A DNA stretch of 64,000 nucleotides from Candidatus Thiodictyon syntrophicum (lineage in GTDB: Bacteria > Pseudomonadota > Gammaproteobacteria > Chromatiales > Chromatiaceae): the NCBI RefSeq assembly GCF_002813775.1, contig NZ_CP020370.1, forward strand, positions 6,473,501 to 6,537,500, written 5' to 3'. Of this stretch, positions 43,800 through 52,188 are shown piece by piece. A program made the position numbers and the translations under genes. The number at the start of each line of letters is the position of its first letter. Position 1 is the stretch's first letter. Under the pieces are notes generated by a model. That model was not told where the DNA came from. It worked only from the letters and a program-made list of their open reading frames with translations, and ran no database searches.

Positions 43800-43820
43800 G
43801 GTCCGCGCAGCGGACCCTAC
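43800..43820 (-). repeat. GTAGGGTCCGC-family unit at the end of the DUF58 gene
   Basis: A single minus-strand copy of the 21-bp repeat, with CGCGC in its centre. Its TAG (complement 43817-43819) is the stop codon of the DUF58 gene. Confidence 0.85.
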
Positions 43821-45121
43821 AGGGTCCCGGCCCGCTTGATCTCAAAGTAGCGGTTCACCAGGGCGATGGGGAGTTGGGCGGGCAGCAGGTCCAGGACCTG
43901 GATGCCGAGGTGGCGCAGGCGCTCCTGTTGGTGCTGGCGCTCGGCGAGCCAGCCGTGGACGGCGTGGAAGCGCAGCGCGTCGTCCAGGGTTGCGATCGGG
44001 GCCTCCAGGGCGCGGTCCAGGGCGGCCTCGCGCAGATCGGCGATGACCACCAGATGGCGGCGGCGCAGGAGTTGGGCGGCCTGGGCCAGGCCCTCCTGGT
44101 CCTCGTCGCGGCTGTTGGTCAGGACCACCACCAGGGCGCGGCGCGGCATGGCGGCCAGCAGGGCGCGGGCGGCGACCAGGGGGTCGGCCGCCTCCAGGCT
44201 CGGTTGGAGGTCATAGAGGCCCTGGAGCAGCCGGTTCACGGTGCCGGGCTCTTTGCGCGGGGCGAACCAGCGTTGCGGTCCGCCGTAGGTCATGAGGCCG
44301 ACCGCGTCCCCCTGGCGCACGGCCACGTAGGCGAGCAGGAGCAGGGCATTGAGCGCCTCGTCCAGGTGGCCGCGGCCCTGATCGCGGTGGCGCATCCGCC
44401 GGCCGCAGTCGAGCAGGAAGACCAGGCGCTGGTCGCGCTCGTCCTGATACTCCCGGGCGATGAGCTTGTGCATGCGCGAGGTCGCCTTCCAGTCGATCCG
44501 GCGCAGCGAGTCGCCCTCCCGGTACTCGCGCAACTGGTGGAACTCGGCCCCGCGGCCCAGGCGCCGGAGTCGGCGCACCCCCAGTTGGGCGAGTTGGTCG
44601 CTGGCCGCCAGCAGGGTGTAGCGGCTGATCTCGGCGAAGTTGGGGAAGACCCGCAGCGGCTGCGCCGGGGGCAGGACCCGGGTGCGCCGCCACAGGCCCA
44701 GGGGCGAGCGGGTGGCGACGGCACAGCCGGTGAGCGGGAAGTCCCCGCGGCTGGGCGGGCGCAGTCGATAGTCGACACGCCCCTGGTGCCGGGCAGGCAA
44801 GTCCAGGTCCGCGGGCAGGCCGCGCACGGCGAACTCGCCCGGGTGCAGGTCATGGACGCTGAGCCGCAGGCGCTGGTCCGACCCATTGGCGACCTCCAGC
44901 GTCACCTGGCTCCAGGCCCCGAGCGGCAGGGCGCGACCCATGCGGCGCGTGATCCGCGGGTCCGGGAGCCGGTGCAGGGCCAGCAGATCCCCCAAGGCAA
45001 GGGCGGCGATCAGGAGGCCCAGTCCCTGCCACAACGGCCAGGTCCAGGGCAGCCAGACGGTGGCGAGGCCGACGGCGGTCCAGATGGCCAGGGCGTGGAT
45101 CAGAGGGGGGCGGGGATGCAT
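43817..45121 (-). CDS. DUF58 domain protein
   Basis: This 434-residue protein has two N-terminal membrane segments (about 8-45). The DUF58 signature follows, with EFHQLREYREGDSLRRIDWKATSR split across residues 193-216, and then a vWA-like domain (LVFLLDCGRRM near 229-239, with the later LTNSRDED). DUF58 proteins accompany MoxR ATPases as presumed substrates or partners in folding or metal-insertion systems. The moxR gene lies just upstream. Its stop codon is contributed by a GTAGGGT repeat. Confidence 0.88.
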   Translation of the reverse strand: MHPRPPLIHALAIWTAVGLATVWLPWTWPLWQGLGLLIAALALGDLLALHRLPDPRITRRMGRALPLGAWSQVTLEVANGSDQRLRLSVHDLHPGEFAVRGLPADLDLPARHQGRVDYRLRPPSRGDFPLTGCAVATRSPLGLWRRTRVLPPAQPLRVFPNFAEISRYTLLAASDQLAQLGVRRLRRLGRGAEFHQLREYREGDSLRRIDWKATSRMHKLIAREYQDERDQRLVFLLDCGRRMRHRDQGRGHLDEALNALLLLAYVAVRQGDAVGLMTYGGPQRWFAPRKEPGTVNRLLQGLYDLQPSLEAADPLVAARALLAAMPRRALVVVLTNSRDEDQEGLAQAAQLLRRRHLVVIADLREAALDRALEAPIATLDDALRFHAVHGWLAERQHQQERLRHLGIQVLDLLPAQLPIALVNRYFEIKRAGTL

Positions 45122-45141
45122 GGTTGGGCCTGGTGGTTCCT

Positions 45142-45282
45142 GTAGGGTCCGCTGTGCGGACCGCAGCCCGCTGGTGGTTCACGTAGGGTCCGCTGTGCGG
45201 ACGGCAGCCCGCGAAAACGCCGTGCGGACCCCCGGCCGCGAAAACCCACCCCCGGTACTCTGGTCCGCACAGCGGACCCTAC
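45142..45282. repeat. Three GTAGGGTCCGC-family units between moxR and DUF58
   Basis: Two plus-strand units (45142-45162 and 45183-45202) and one minus-strand unit (45262-45282) fill the 157-bp gap. The minus-strand unit supplies the TAG stop codon of moxR (complement 45279-45281). Confidence 0.88.
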
Positions 45283-46265
45283 GACCGCGGCGCCGGGACG
45301 CCGGCCAGCAGGTCGACCAGCACGTCGTCGGGCCGGTAGCCCTCGATCTCCAGGTCGGCGGTGAGCTTGAGGCGGTGGCGCAGTACGGCGGGGGCCATGG
45401 CCTTGACGTCGTCCGGGGTGACGAAGGCGTTGCCCTCGATCAAGGCCTGGGCGCGGGCGGCGCGCACCAGGGCGATGGCGGCGCGGGGGCCGGGGCCGGT
45501 TTCGACCCCCTGCCAGTCCCGCGCCGCGCGCACCAGGCGCACGGCGTAGGCCAGGACGCTGTCGTCCAGCCGGAGCATGGCCGCCGCGCCCTGGACCGCC
45601 AGTACCTCCTGCGGTGTCATCACCCGGGGGACCCGGGAGGTATCGAGCCGGTCGCCGATCTGACCGCTGGTCATCTGGCGCACCACGGCCAGTTCCTCAT
45701 CGGCCCCCGGGTAGTCGATGAAGACCTTGAGCAGGAAGCGATCGAGTTGCGCCTGCGGCAGGGGGTAGGTGCCCTCCTGCTCGATGGGATTCTGTGTCGC
45801 ATAGACCAGGAAGGGGGCGGGCAGGGGCAGGGCCTCGCCTTCGATGGTGACCTGCTGCTCCTGCATGGCCTCCAGCAGGGCCGACTGGGTCTTGGCGGGG
45901 GCGCGGTTGATCTCGTCGCCCAAGAGCAGGTTGCAGAAGATGGGGCCGCGGCGGATGCGGAACCCCTCGGTCTTCATGTCGAACAGCGCATGACCGGTCA
46001 CGTCGCTCGGCATCAGGTCCGGGGTGAACTGGATGCGCGCGAAGCTCCCGCCCAGGGCCGCGGCCAGGGCGCGGACCAGGAGCGTCTTGCCCACCCCCGG
46101 GACCCCTTCCAGCAGGACGTGACCGGCGGCGGCCAGGGCGACGACCGCCTCGCGGATCACCTGGGGCTGCCCGACCAGGGCCTGGGCGACGGCGCTCTCC
46201 AGTGCTTGGAGGTGCCGCGCGGCGGCGGCGACCGTCATGGCGGGGGGGCTGGTCGAATCGTTCAT
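45279..46265 (-). CDS. MoxR family AAA+ ATPase
   Basis: This 328-residue AAA+ chaperone has Walker A GVPGVGKTLLV (about 56-66), Walker B with the MoxR signature LLGDEINRAPAKTQSALLEAM (split over about 111-131), sensor 1 ATQNPIEQEGTYPL and an arginine finger region LDRFLLKV. MoxR proteins remodel or activate client proteins, often vWA proteins such as the adjacent DUF58 protein. It is upstream of DUF58 and downstream of DUF4350 on the same strand, with a hexamer repeat element in its leader. Confidence 0.92.
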   Translation of the reverse strand: MNDSTSPPAMTVAAAARHLQALESAVAQALVGQPQVIREAVVALAAAGHVLLEGVPGVGKTLLVRALAAALGGSFARIQFTPDLMPSDVTGHALFDMKTEGFRIRRGPIFCNLLLGDEINRAPAKTQSALLEAMQEQQVTIEGEALPLPAPFLVYATQNPIEQEGTYPLPQAQLDRFLLKVFIDYPGADEELAVVRQMTSGQIGDRLDTSRVPRVMTPQEVLAVQGAAAMLRLDDSVLAYAVRLVRAARDWQGVETGPGPRAAIALVRAARAQALIEGNAFVTPDDVKAMAPAVLRHRLKLTADLEIEGYRPDDVLVDLLAGVPAPRS

Positions 46266-46329
46266 CGGGGCTCCTTGATTAGGGTGTCGGTGGTCGGCTA
46301 CAGCTACCGGACCTTCTCACAGACCGGGC

Positions 46330-46389
46330 GTCGTTGTCGTTGTCGTTGTCGTAATCGTGGTCGGATTTTCGATTACGACAACGACAACG
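46330..46389. repeat. Hexamer inverted-repeat element 3, (GTTGTC)n ... (GACAAC)n
   Basis: The left arm 46330-46357 (GTTGTC units ending CGTAATCG) and right arm 46370-46389 (CGATTACGACAACGACAACG) are perfectly complementary over 20 bp, with a 12-bp loop. This is the shortest and cleanest copy of the element. It lies between the ends of moxR (start) and the DUF4350 gene (stop). Confidence 0.9.
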
Positions 46390-46404
46390 TACCCGCGATC
46401 TCGG

Positions 46405-47613
46405 TCACCTCATCAGTCCTGATCGCACCCCGGGCCGGGCTGCTGTGCGGCGCTCCCGGGTGCCTTGCCAAAGGGCCTTGAGGAGACGCGTCTGCTCGAC
46501 GAAGGCGGCGGCATCGGAGGCCTGGGTGTGCAGGGCGGCGGCGACGGGTCCGGCGGGCCGGGCGGCGGCCTTGGCGATCACCGCGGCCTGCGACACGGGC
46601 GTCAGGTGCCGCAGTTCGGGACGGCGCCGCTGCCAGGCGCTGAGCACCCGCCGCTGGGTTGCCGCCACCAACTGGGCGGCGCGGCCATGGCGCCAGAGGA
46701 AGGCCGCGGCGGCGTCCAGGTGCTCGATCAGGTCGCGGCGGCGGCGGTCCGGGACCGGGGTCAGGGGGCCGAGCCGGGCGCCCAGGGACCAGACCCAGAC
46801 CAGGACCAGCACCCCGGCCGCGCCCAGGGCCGCGGGCGCGGCGGCCCACAGCAGGGCGCCGAGCCAGGGCACCGAGCTGTCGTACAGCAGCCAGACCTTG
46901 CCCCCGGGGGGCGGCTGGGCCAGTCGGGCGAAGAACAGGGCATGGTCGTGGCGCCCGATCCGCTCGTTGGTCAGGAACCCGAGGTCGCTGGTGACGGTGA
47001 GCAGCCCGGCGCCGACCGCCTGTTGCAGCAGGCGGGGATGCCCGGCGGCGTGCACCAGGTTGGCCTGGTCGGGGTCCTCGACCTTCAAGGCCCAGTCCGG
47101 ATCGAAGCCGACCCTCAGCGGCGCGCCCGGGTCCCCCCACCGGATCTGCCCCAGGGCCTGCTCCCCATCCGGCCCCGGGCGCTTGCCGGCCGCCGCCTCG
47201 ACCCTGGTGCGCTGGATCCCGAACCCGCCCAGGAGGTCGTCCGGGCTGGGATCCTGGTCCCCCGGGTCAGTCGCCTCGACCACCAGACGCCCGCCGCCCC
47301 GGAGCCAGGCGCCCAGGGTGGCCCGGTGCCGCACGTTGAGCCGGCCCAGGCCATTGACCACCAGTGTATCGGCGGTCGGCGGGGGCTGGTGCAGCAGGCC
47401 GGCGCCGGCGCGACTCTCCGCCGGGATGCCCAGGCGGGTGAGAAAGCGCTCCGCGGCCAGGAAGGGGTTGCGGCGGGCCGCCGCCGCGGCGCCGACGGCG
47501 ACCTCCTGGGGCCGGCGCTCGAAGTTGGTGAGGAACCAGGCGCCGAAGGACACCGCGGCGATCAGGGTCAGGCCGATCAGGACCAGGCCCAGGGTGCGCT
47601 GCTCAGCGGCCAT
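46405..47613 (-). CDS. DUF4350 domain membrane protein
   Basis: The ATG (complement 47611-47613) gives 402 residues. One N-terminal membrane segment (LGLVLIGLTLIAAVSFGAW) is followed by a DUF4350-like extracytoplasmic domain (NPFLAAERFLTRLGI, LRGGGRLVVEATDPGDQD). A second membrane helix near 263-283 (LGAAGVLVLVWVWSLGARLG) precedes a basic C-terminal domain. DUF4350 proteins belong to MoxR/DUF58 clusters; no biochemical role is known. It overlaps the upstream DUF4129 gene by 11 bases. Confidence 0.82.
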   Translation of the reverse strand: MAAEQRTLGLVLIGLTLIAAVSFGAWFLTNFERRPQEVAVGAAAAARRNPFLAAERFLTRLGIPAESRAGAGLLHQPPPTADTLVVNGLGRLNVRHRATLGAWLRGGGRLVVEATDPGDQDPSPDDLLGGFGIQRTRVEAAAGKRPGPDGEQALGQIRWGDPGAPLRVGFDPDWALKVEDPDQANLVHAAGHPRLLQQAVGAGLLTVTSDLGFLTNERIGRHDHALFFARLAQPPPGGKVWLLYDSSVPWLGALLWAAAPAALGAAGVLVLVWVWSLGARLGPLTPVPDRRRRDLIEHLDAAAAFLWRHGRAAQLVAATQRRVLSAWQRRRPELRHLTPVSQAAVIAKAAARPAGPVAAALHTQASDAAAFVEQTRLLKALWQGTRERRTAARPGVRSGLMR

Positions 47614-49174
47614 CGGCGTCGCTGCCCGCAGGAACCCGCGGCTCCCCGGCCGGCGCGGCGCTCCCCGTCCAGCGCAGCCAGTCGTCGAGACGCGCGGCGA
47701 TGCGCTCAGGGTCCGGCGCCTGCTGGGCATAGGCCAGGGCCTGCCAGTCCCGGGTGAGGTGCCGCAGGGGTGCCAGGTCCCCGGTGCCCGGGTGGCCGGC
47801 GGCGAGCCGCAGGCACTCGCCCTCGGTGGCCCCGTCGGGGATGCGCAGGCCGCGCCGCCCCAGGTGGCCGATGCTGCCCCGATACAGGAGCGCCAGGGCG
47901 CCGCGCGGGTCCCCGGCGGCGAGCCGGGCGCGCACCGCCCGCGCCAACCCGGCCGCGTCCGGGTCCGCGTCCGCGCCCAGGGACTCCGGGGCCGCGGGGG
48001 CCGGGCGCCGGGCCGGCCGGCGCCGCCGCCAGGCGCCGGGCTGCCAGTCGCGCAGGATGCGCCGGATCAGGAGGGCGACGGCGATGACCGCCAGGACCAC
48101 CAGGAGCCCCTTGACCAGGCGCCCCAGGAACACCGCGAAGTCGGCCAGGTCCTTGAGCCAGGTCGGGTCCGGCGCGGCGGTCTCCTCGTCGGGGCCGATA
48201 TAGGTCCAGACGGACTCGGTGCGCGTCCGCCCGAAGTCGGCGTCGGCCAGGACCTCGGCGATCAGGGCGCGCGCCGGTGCCGGTGCCGGCAGGGGCGGCA
48301 GGGGGTCGGCGCCGACCGGCGGGCCTGGCCAGGCGGCAAGCACGGCGGCGCACAGCAGGCCGGCCGACACCGCGGTGCGGGGGCTGCCGCGGCGGCCGGG
48401 CCGTGCGGCGCCCTTCTCCGGTGCGCCAGCGGTCGCGTCGGGGGCTGCCCGGCGGAAGGCGAGTTCCAGGTCCCAGGCCTCCAATTCGGTGCGCCGCCCG
48501 ATGTAGAGGGCAAAGCCCGCGCAGCAATAGAAGGGCGCGATCACCGAGCAGGCAAGCAGGTAGAAGCCGCCGCTCAGCCAATAGGGCCAGGACTGGGAGT
48601 CGGTCAGGGCCGCACCGAGGTCCAGGCCGGCCAGTCCTTCCGGGAGCCCGGTGGGGATCAGGTAAACCAGCGTGAGCAGCAGCCCGCCCCAGAGGATGGC
48701 CTCGAAGTGGTAGCAGATCAGGGTCAGCCAGGCGGCCCCGGCGCCGTCGCCCAACACCCGGCGGCGCTGCCGCAACGCCGCGCCGTCCAGACCCTCCAGG
48801 AGTCCGATGGTCAGATTCAGGGAGCGGCGGGCGGCCAGTCGCCGCCACAGCAGATAAGGCAGCAGGTGCCGCGTCCAGGCGGCGCGCTGAAGCTGCCAGG
48901 CACGCCCGAGCGGCGACCGCTCCCCGAACAGAGAGCGGCTGATCCACCAGATCAGGGGCGCCTCATAAAGCGGCTTGAACCACCACAGGAGCAGCAGCCA
49001 CCAGTCCGCCCGCGCGCCGCACAGGGGCAGCGCCAGGAGCCCCACGGGCAGGGCGCTGCACCACCACAGGCCCCACAGGGTCGGAAACCAGGCGCGCCCC
49101 AGGGCGAAACCCAGGTCGATCCCCTCCCAGGGCCCGCGCGGGCGCAACACCACGCTCATGCGGTCAAGGTCCAT
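47603..49174 (-). CDS. DUF4129 domain membrane protein
   Basis: The ATG (complement 49172-49174) gives 523 residues. The N-terminal half has several membrane segments (LWGLWWCSALPVGLLAL, LTLICYHFEAILWGGLLLTL, YLLACSVIAPFYCCAGFAL). A periplasmic stretch and another helix (LLVVLAVIAVALLIRRIL) follow. The C-terminal RARLAAGDPRGALALLYRGS and the GATEGECLRLA block are the DUF4129 hallmark. It overlaps both neighbours by 11 bases, showing tight co-translation within the MoxR cluster. The role is unknown. Confidence 0.82.
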   Translation of the reverse strand: MDLDRMSVVLRPRGPWEGIDLGFALGRAWFPTLWGLWWCSALPVGLLALPLCGARADWWLLLLWWFKPLYEAPLIWWISRSLFGERSPLGRAWQLQRAAWTRHLLPYLLWRRLAARRSLNLTIGLLEGLDGAALRQRRRVLGDGAGAAWLTLICYHFEAILWGGLLLTLVYLIPTGLPEGLAGLDLGAALTDSQSWPYWLSGGFYLLACSVIAPFYCCAGFALYIGRRTELEAWDLELAFRRAAPDATAGAPEKGAARPGRRGSPRTAVSAGLLCAAVLAAWPGPPVGADPLPPLPAPAPARALIAEVLADADFGRTRTESVWTYIGPDEETAAPDPTWLKDLADFAVFLGRLVKGLLVVLAVIAVALLIRRILRDWQPGAWRRRRPARRPAPAAPESLGADADPDAAGLARAVRARLAAGDPRGALALLYRGSIGHLGRRGLRIPDGATEGECLRLAAGHPGTGDLAPLRHLTRDWQALAYAQQAPDPERIAARLDDWLRWTGSAAPAGEPRVPAGSDADGR

Positions 49175-50186
49175 GATCGTCCCCGGAACCGCCGCGCACC
49201 GGCCCGGCGCCGCCATCCACTCGGCCCGCCAAGGCGAAATATGCCATCACCGCCACCCATCCCAGGACCCCCACCGCGTACTTCACCCCCGCCGCCGCCC
49301 CGCTCGCGGACCAAAATGCCTCCACCACCGCCGCCAACAGCAGCATGAGGGCCGCCCCGCCCACCAGGACCGCCGCATCGCGTGCGTTCGCGCGCAGGGC
49401 CGCGAGGCGGGTCAGGCGTCCGGGGGCGATCAGGGCCCGGCCGAGCAGGAGCCCGGCCGCCCCGCAGATGACGATGGCCGTCAGTTCAAAGGGGCCGTGC
49501 CCGCTGACGAAGGGCCAGAAGACGGGGCCGAACCCCAGGCGGGTCAGATGACCGGCCGTCGCGCCAATCATGAGCCCATTGGAGATCAGGATCAGCACGC
49601 TCCCGAGCCCCAGCAGCAACCCGGCGCCGAAGGTGCGAAAGCCGATCCCGATATTGTTCATCACATAGAAGCCGAACATCATGAAATCCGTATCGGCCTG
49701 ACGTTCCGGGCCCCGTCCGGGCCGGCCGCCGTCGGGGTCGTACAGGGACTCGAGCTCGGCCACCTGGGCGCTGTCCATCAGGCTGTAGATCAGTTCCCCG
49801 TCCTGCCAGCAGGCGAGCCCCATGACCAGCAGCGGCAAGAAAAACAGGGCCGCGGCCAGGGCGCAGACCCGGGCCTGACGACGCAGGGTGCGCGGAAATC
49901 CGGCCGCCATGAAGCCCAGGGCCAGGGCCCACCAGGCGTTGCGGCGTCGGTACAGGTGGGGATAGCCGCGCCGCACCAGGTCGTGCAGCTCCGCGATCAG
50001 CCCGGGGGCGTAGCGGCGCGCCCGCGCCAGCGCGTAATCGGCGCACAGACGCCGATAGAGGGCCGGGAAGCGTGCCAGGGGCAACACGGGCGACGGGTCG
50101 CGCCCGCGCCCCTCCAGGGCGGTCAGGAGGCTGCGGTAGTCCGCCCAGGCCGCCGCGCGGCTCGCCTCGAAGGGTCCCTGGCGCAC
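49164..50186 (-). CDS. Stage II sporulation protein M-like (SpoIIM/DUF95) membrane protein
   Basis: The 340-residue protein starts at GTG (complement 50184-50186). An N-terminal cytoplasmic helical part (about 1-100) precedes five to six membrane segments containing the family signature FGFYVMNNIGIGFRTFGAG and the block SGHGPFELTAIVICGAAGL. SpoIIM relatives are widespread in non-sporulating bacteria within MoxR/RDD clusters, where their role is unknown. Only three bases separate it from the upstream RDD gene. Confidence 0.85.
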   Translation of the reverse strand: MRQGPFEASRAAAWADYRSLLTALEGRGRDPSPVLPLARFPALYRRLCADYALARARRYAPGLIAELHDLVRRGYPHLYRRRNAWWALALGFMAAGFPRTLRRQARVCALAAALFFLPLLVMGLACWQDGELIYSLMDSAQVAELESLYDPDGGRPGRGPERQADTDFMMFGFYVMNNIGIGFRTFGAGLLLGLGSVLILISNGLMIGATAGHLTRLGFGPVFWPFVSGHGPFELTAIVICGAAGLLLGRALIAPGRLTRLAALRANARDAAVLVGGAALMLLLAAVVEAFWSASGAAAGVKYAVGVLGWVAVMAYFALAGRVDGGAGPVRGGSGDDHGP

Positions 50187-50189
50187 GGT

Positions 50190-50909
50190 TCAGTCCCCCG
50201 CCCGGCCACTGGCCAGCCAGGTTCCATAACCCTCTACCTGCTCTACCGCCGCCCACCCCCGCGCGCGGGCTGGCCCCGTGGCGGGGCTGGGCAGGTGGGC
50301 GAGCAGGGTCTCAGCCAGTTCGATCCGACGCGCCCCGGACAGGCGCCGCGCCCGCTCACAAAAGGCCAGGATCGCCTGCTGGGTGGCGATCGGCAGCCCC
50401 GGGGGCGCGGGCGTCCCGCCCGCGTGCGTGCGTCCCGCCCGCGCCCCCGTTGAGCGGCGCTGCGCATGGACCACCAGGGTCCCGGCGGCGAGGTCCCCGA
50501 GCCGCCGGAAGTCTCGATCGACCAGGGTGCAGACCAGACCCACCCCATAGAACAGCGGAAAAAAATCGACTACCCGCAACAGATTGCGGATCAGGGACGC
50601 GGACAGCCCCACCGGGGTGCCGTCGTCGTGAACCACCAGGAGGCCCATGGCGCGCTTGCCGGGCGTGGCCCCGTAGAGGACCTCGAAGGTGACCGGGTAG
50701 AGCCACTCGAGCAGAAAAACGGCGATCAGGTTCAGGCCGAGACCGAGCCCGGACAGCGCCGACAACGGGCTCAATGCCAGCAGGATGACCAGCCGGATGG
50801 CGCCGTCCGCGGCCAGGGCCAGGGCCCGCGGCGCCGGACCCGCGACGCGCAGGCCCAGGTCCACCCCCTCCGGGGTCTCGTTCAGGCGGATGGTGTCCAG
50901 GGGCATCAT
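50190..50909 (-). CDS. RDD family membrane protein
   Basis: The ATG (complement 50907-50909) gives 239 residues. The RDD fold is visible as ALALAADGAIRLVILLAL, YPVTFEVLYGATPGKRAMGL, VGLSASLIRNLLRVVDFFP and LVDRDFRRLGDLAAGTLVV. The family hallmark Arg-Asp-Asp is partly changed (Ala-Ala-Asp in the first helix). The C-terminal 70 residues are cytoplasmic and polar. It is the second gene in the seven-gene leftward cluster, five bases after DUF98. Confidence 0.85.
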   Translation of the reverse strand: MMPLDTIRLNETPEGVDLGLRVAGPAPRALALAADGAIRLVILLALSPLSALSGLGLGLNLIAVFLLEWLYPVTFEVLYGATPGKRAMGLLVVHDDGTPVGLSASLIRNLLRVVDFFPLFYGVGLVCTLVDRDFRRLGDLAAGTLVVHAQRRSTGARAGRTHAGGTPAPPGLPIATQQAILAFCERARRLSGARRIELAETLLAHLPSPATGPARARGWAAVEQVEGYGTWLASGRAGD

Positions 50910-50914
50910 CGTAA

Positions 50915-51532
50915 TCAGGCCACGGGAAACAGGGCCAGTGGAAAACACTCGGTGATGAGGATCACGGGGCGACCGCCGATGATGATCCGATAGGTCCTGA
51001 ACACTGATGGGCCGCTGTCCGGCGCCCCCGCCGGGTCGCGCCGGGGGCCGCCGCCATGCTCCAGTCCGACGTCCAGCACCTCCCGATAGCTCTCCAGTCC
51101 GCTGTCGCGGATCAGTGCGCCGATGCCGATCTCCCGGGCGATCAGGCGGCGGCGGAAGTCCGGCGGGATCAGTTCGGTACGGATCAGGGACAGGGCCTCG
51201 GCGAAGGCGCGTCCGCTGTGAACGCCGCGCAGGCGGGCATCGCGTATCAGACAGGCATCGCCGGCCGCGAGCCCGATCCAGGGCACCGGCTCCGCCGCGG
51301 TTTCAAAGCGCTGCTCCAGGGTGTCCACCGTCACCGGCTCCCAAAAATAGGCCTCCAGTGTCTTGGTCACGGTCCCGTCGGTTACGAGCAGGGCACGCAA
51401 AAAGGGCGACAGGTCCGACAGCGGGATGGTCGCCCCGCGGTCGTCGCGGATCATGGCACCCGCCAGGTAACCGTCGCAGCGGAAGGGCGAGTTCGACGGG
51501 TCGTCCAGGGGGCGACCGTAATATCGGCGCAT
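50915..51532 (-). CDS. Chorismate lyase-like (DUF98) protein
   Basis: The 205-residue protein shows the DUF98/UbiC-like pattern LSPFLRALLVTDGTVTKTLE, RFAEALSLIRTELIPPDF-like central helix, IGIGALIRDSGLESYREVL and the C-terminal TYRIIIGGRPVILITECFP. Relatives include enzymes that form 4-hydroxybenzoate from chorismate, but DUF98 members are not all proven lyases. It leads the MoxR-type cluster with five bases to the RDD gene, an unusual neighbour for ubiquinone biosynthesis. Confidence 0.72.
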   Translation of the reverse strand: MRRYYGRPLDDPSNSPFRCDGYLAGAMIRDDRGATIPLSDLSPFLRALLVTDGTVTKTLEAYFWEPVTVDTLEQRFETAAEPVPWIGLAAGDACLIRDARLRGVHSGRAFAEALSLIRTELIPPDFRRRLIAREIGIGALIRDSGLESYREVLDVGLEHGGGPRRDPAGAPDSGPSVFRTYRIIIGGRPVILITECFPLALFPVA

Positions 51533-51926
51533 GGCCTCAAGGTTCCTTGCAACTGGAGAAAAGTGGCGGTGGTCCGCGGATCTGACTCAGAGTAACGCGG
51601 ATCGAGCGCAGCGATGGTGCCTGATTGCGGCCGATCCCGCCAGGGTTGCGGCCGCACCGGCCCGCGGGCCGCCGCGCCCCCGACGACGGGCTATCTGAGC
51701 GGTTTTGAAGTACAAAATGGCCCCTTCGCGAGTCGCCAAGGGCGCTTCTTCGCGGCTTTATTGCGTCGCGGTCTTGATGTTCCGGCCCGTTTGACGCAAG
51801 CTTAGAAACCGGGTCCGACTCTTTCGGTCGATCATCTCGATGATGGCCCGAGAGCGCAAGAACGGATCCTACTGGCCACCAGACGCCTTGGGCGCACTGC
51901 GCGTCGTCGGCGGTGGTGTGGGGGGA
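51533..51926. other. Intergenic region between DUF98 and lpp-like genes
   Basis: About 394 bases before the lipoprotein promoter contain no supported gene. The region should hold the promoter of the leftward DUF98-to-DUF58 cluster. Short GC-rich palindromes such as TTGCGGCCGCACC occur near 51655, but none can be assigned. Confidence 0.45.
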
Positions 51927-51955
51927 TTCGGAAAAACCCGAACCTGTGTTATAAA
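51927..51955 (+). promoter_or_regulatory. Probable sigma-70 promoter of the lpp-like gene
   Basis: TATAAA at 51950-51955 is a good -10 in an otherwise GC-rich region. A weak -35 (TTCGGA, 51927-51932) lies 17 bp upstream. A leader of about 30 bases with GGAG at 51981-51984 precedes the ATG at 51994. Highly expressed lipoproteins of this type usually have strong promoters. Confidence 0.45.
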
Positions 51956-51993
51956 AAGAGGGCCTTTTGGCTCAACCTACGGAGATTCTACCG

Positions 51994-52188
51994 ATGACCA
52001 AAGTCGTTAAGCTCGCTTCCCTGACCGCCGCCGCCCTGATCGGCGCCACCGTGATCGGCGGTTGCACCGACACCACCGCCCGTGAAATGGCCCAGCAGGC
52101 CCTGGACGCCGCCAAGGGCGCCCAGTCCTGCTGCGACGCCAACACCGAGCGTCTGGACCGCATGTATCAGAAGATCATGTCCAAGTGA
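51994..52188 (+). CDS. Lpp-like small outer-membrane lipoprotein
   Basis: This 64-residue protein has a lipoprotein signal (basic TKVVK, hydrophobic core, lipobox VIGGC, Cys24) and an Ala/Asp/Gln-rich helical body with heptad character (AREMAQQALDAAKGAQ). The last residue is lysine (QKIMSK), the residue through which Braun-type lipoprotein is joined to peptidoglycan. Two adjacent cysteines (SCC) in the body are unusual. The gene ends 22 bases inside the 3' end of an opposing L,D-transpeptidase gene, the enzyme class that makes that linkage. Confidence 0.8.
   Translation: MTKVVKLASLTAAALIGATVIGGCTDTTAREMAQQALDAAKGAQSCCDANTERLDRMYQKIMSK

Larger units (their letters stand above)
43275..43816. 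other. Intergenic region upstream of the TIR gene
   Basis: The 542 bases between the TIR and DUF58 genes hold a REP-like 24-mer, a CACAAAG inverted repeat and the end of a GTAGGGT repeat. GCTCTTTCCAG-type duplications lie near 43611-43660. No gene is supported. Both flanking genes read leftward, so the TIR promoter should lie here. Confidence 0.5.

Noticed and set aside
46445-49348. A 967-residue plus-strand frame
   Set aside because: Antisense to the DUF4350 and DUF4129 genes; composition is Arg/Pro/Gly/Ala-rich with no domain.
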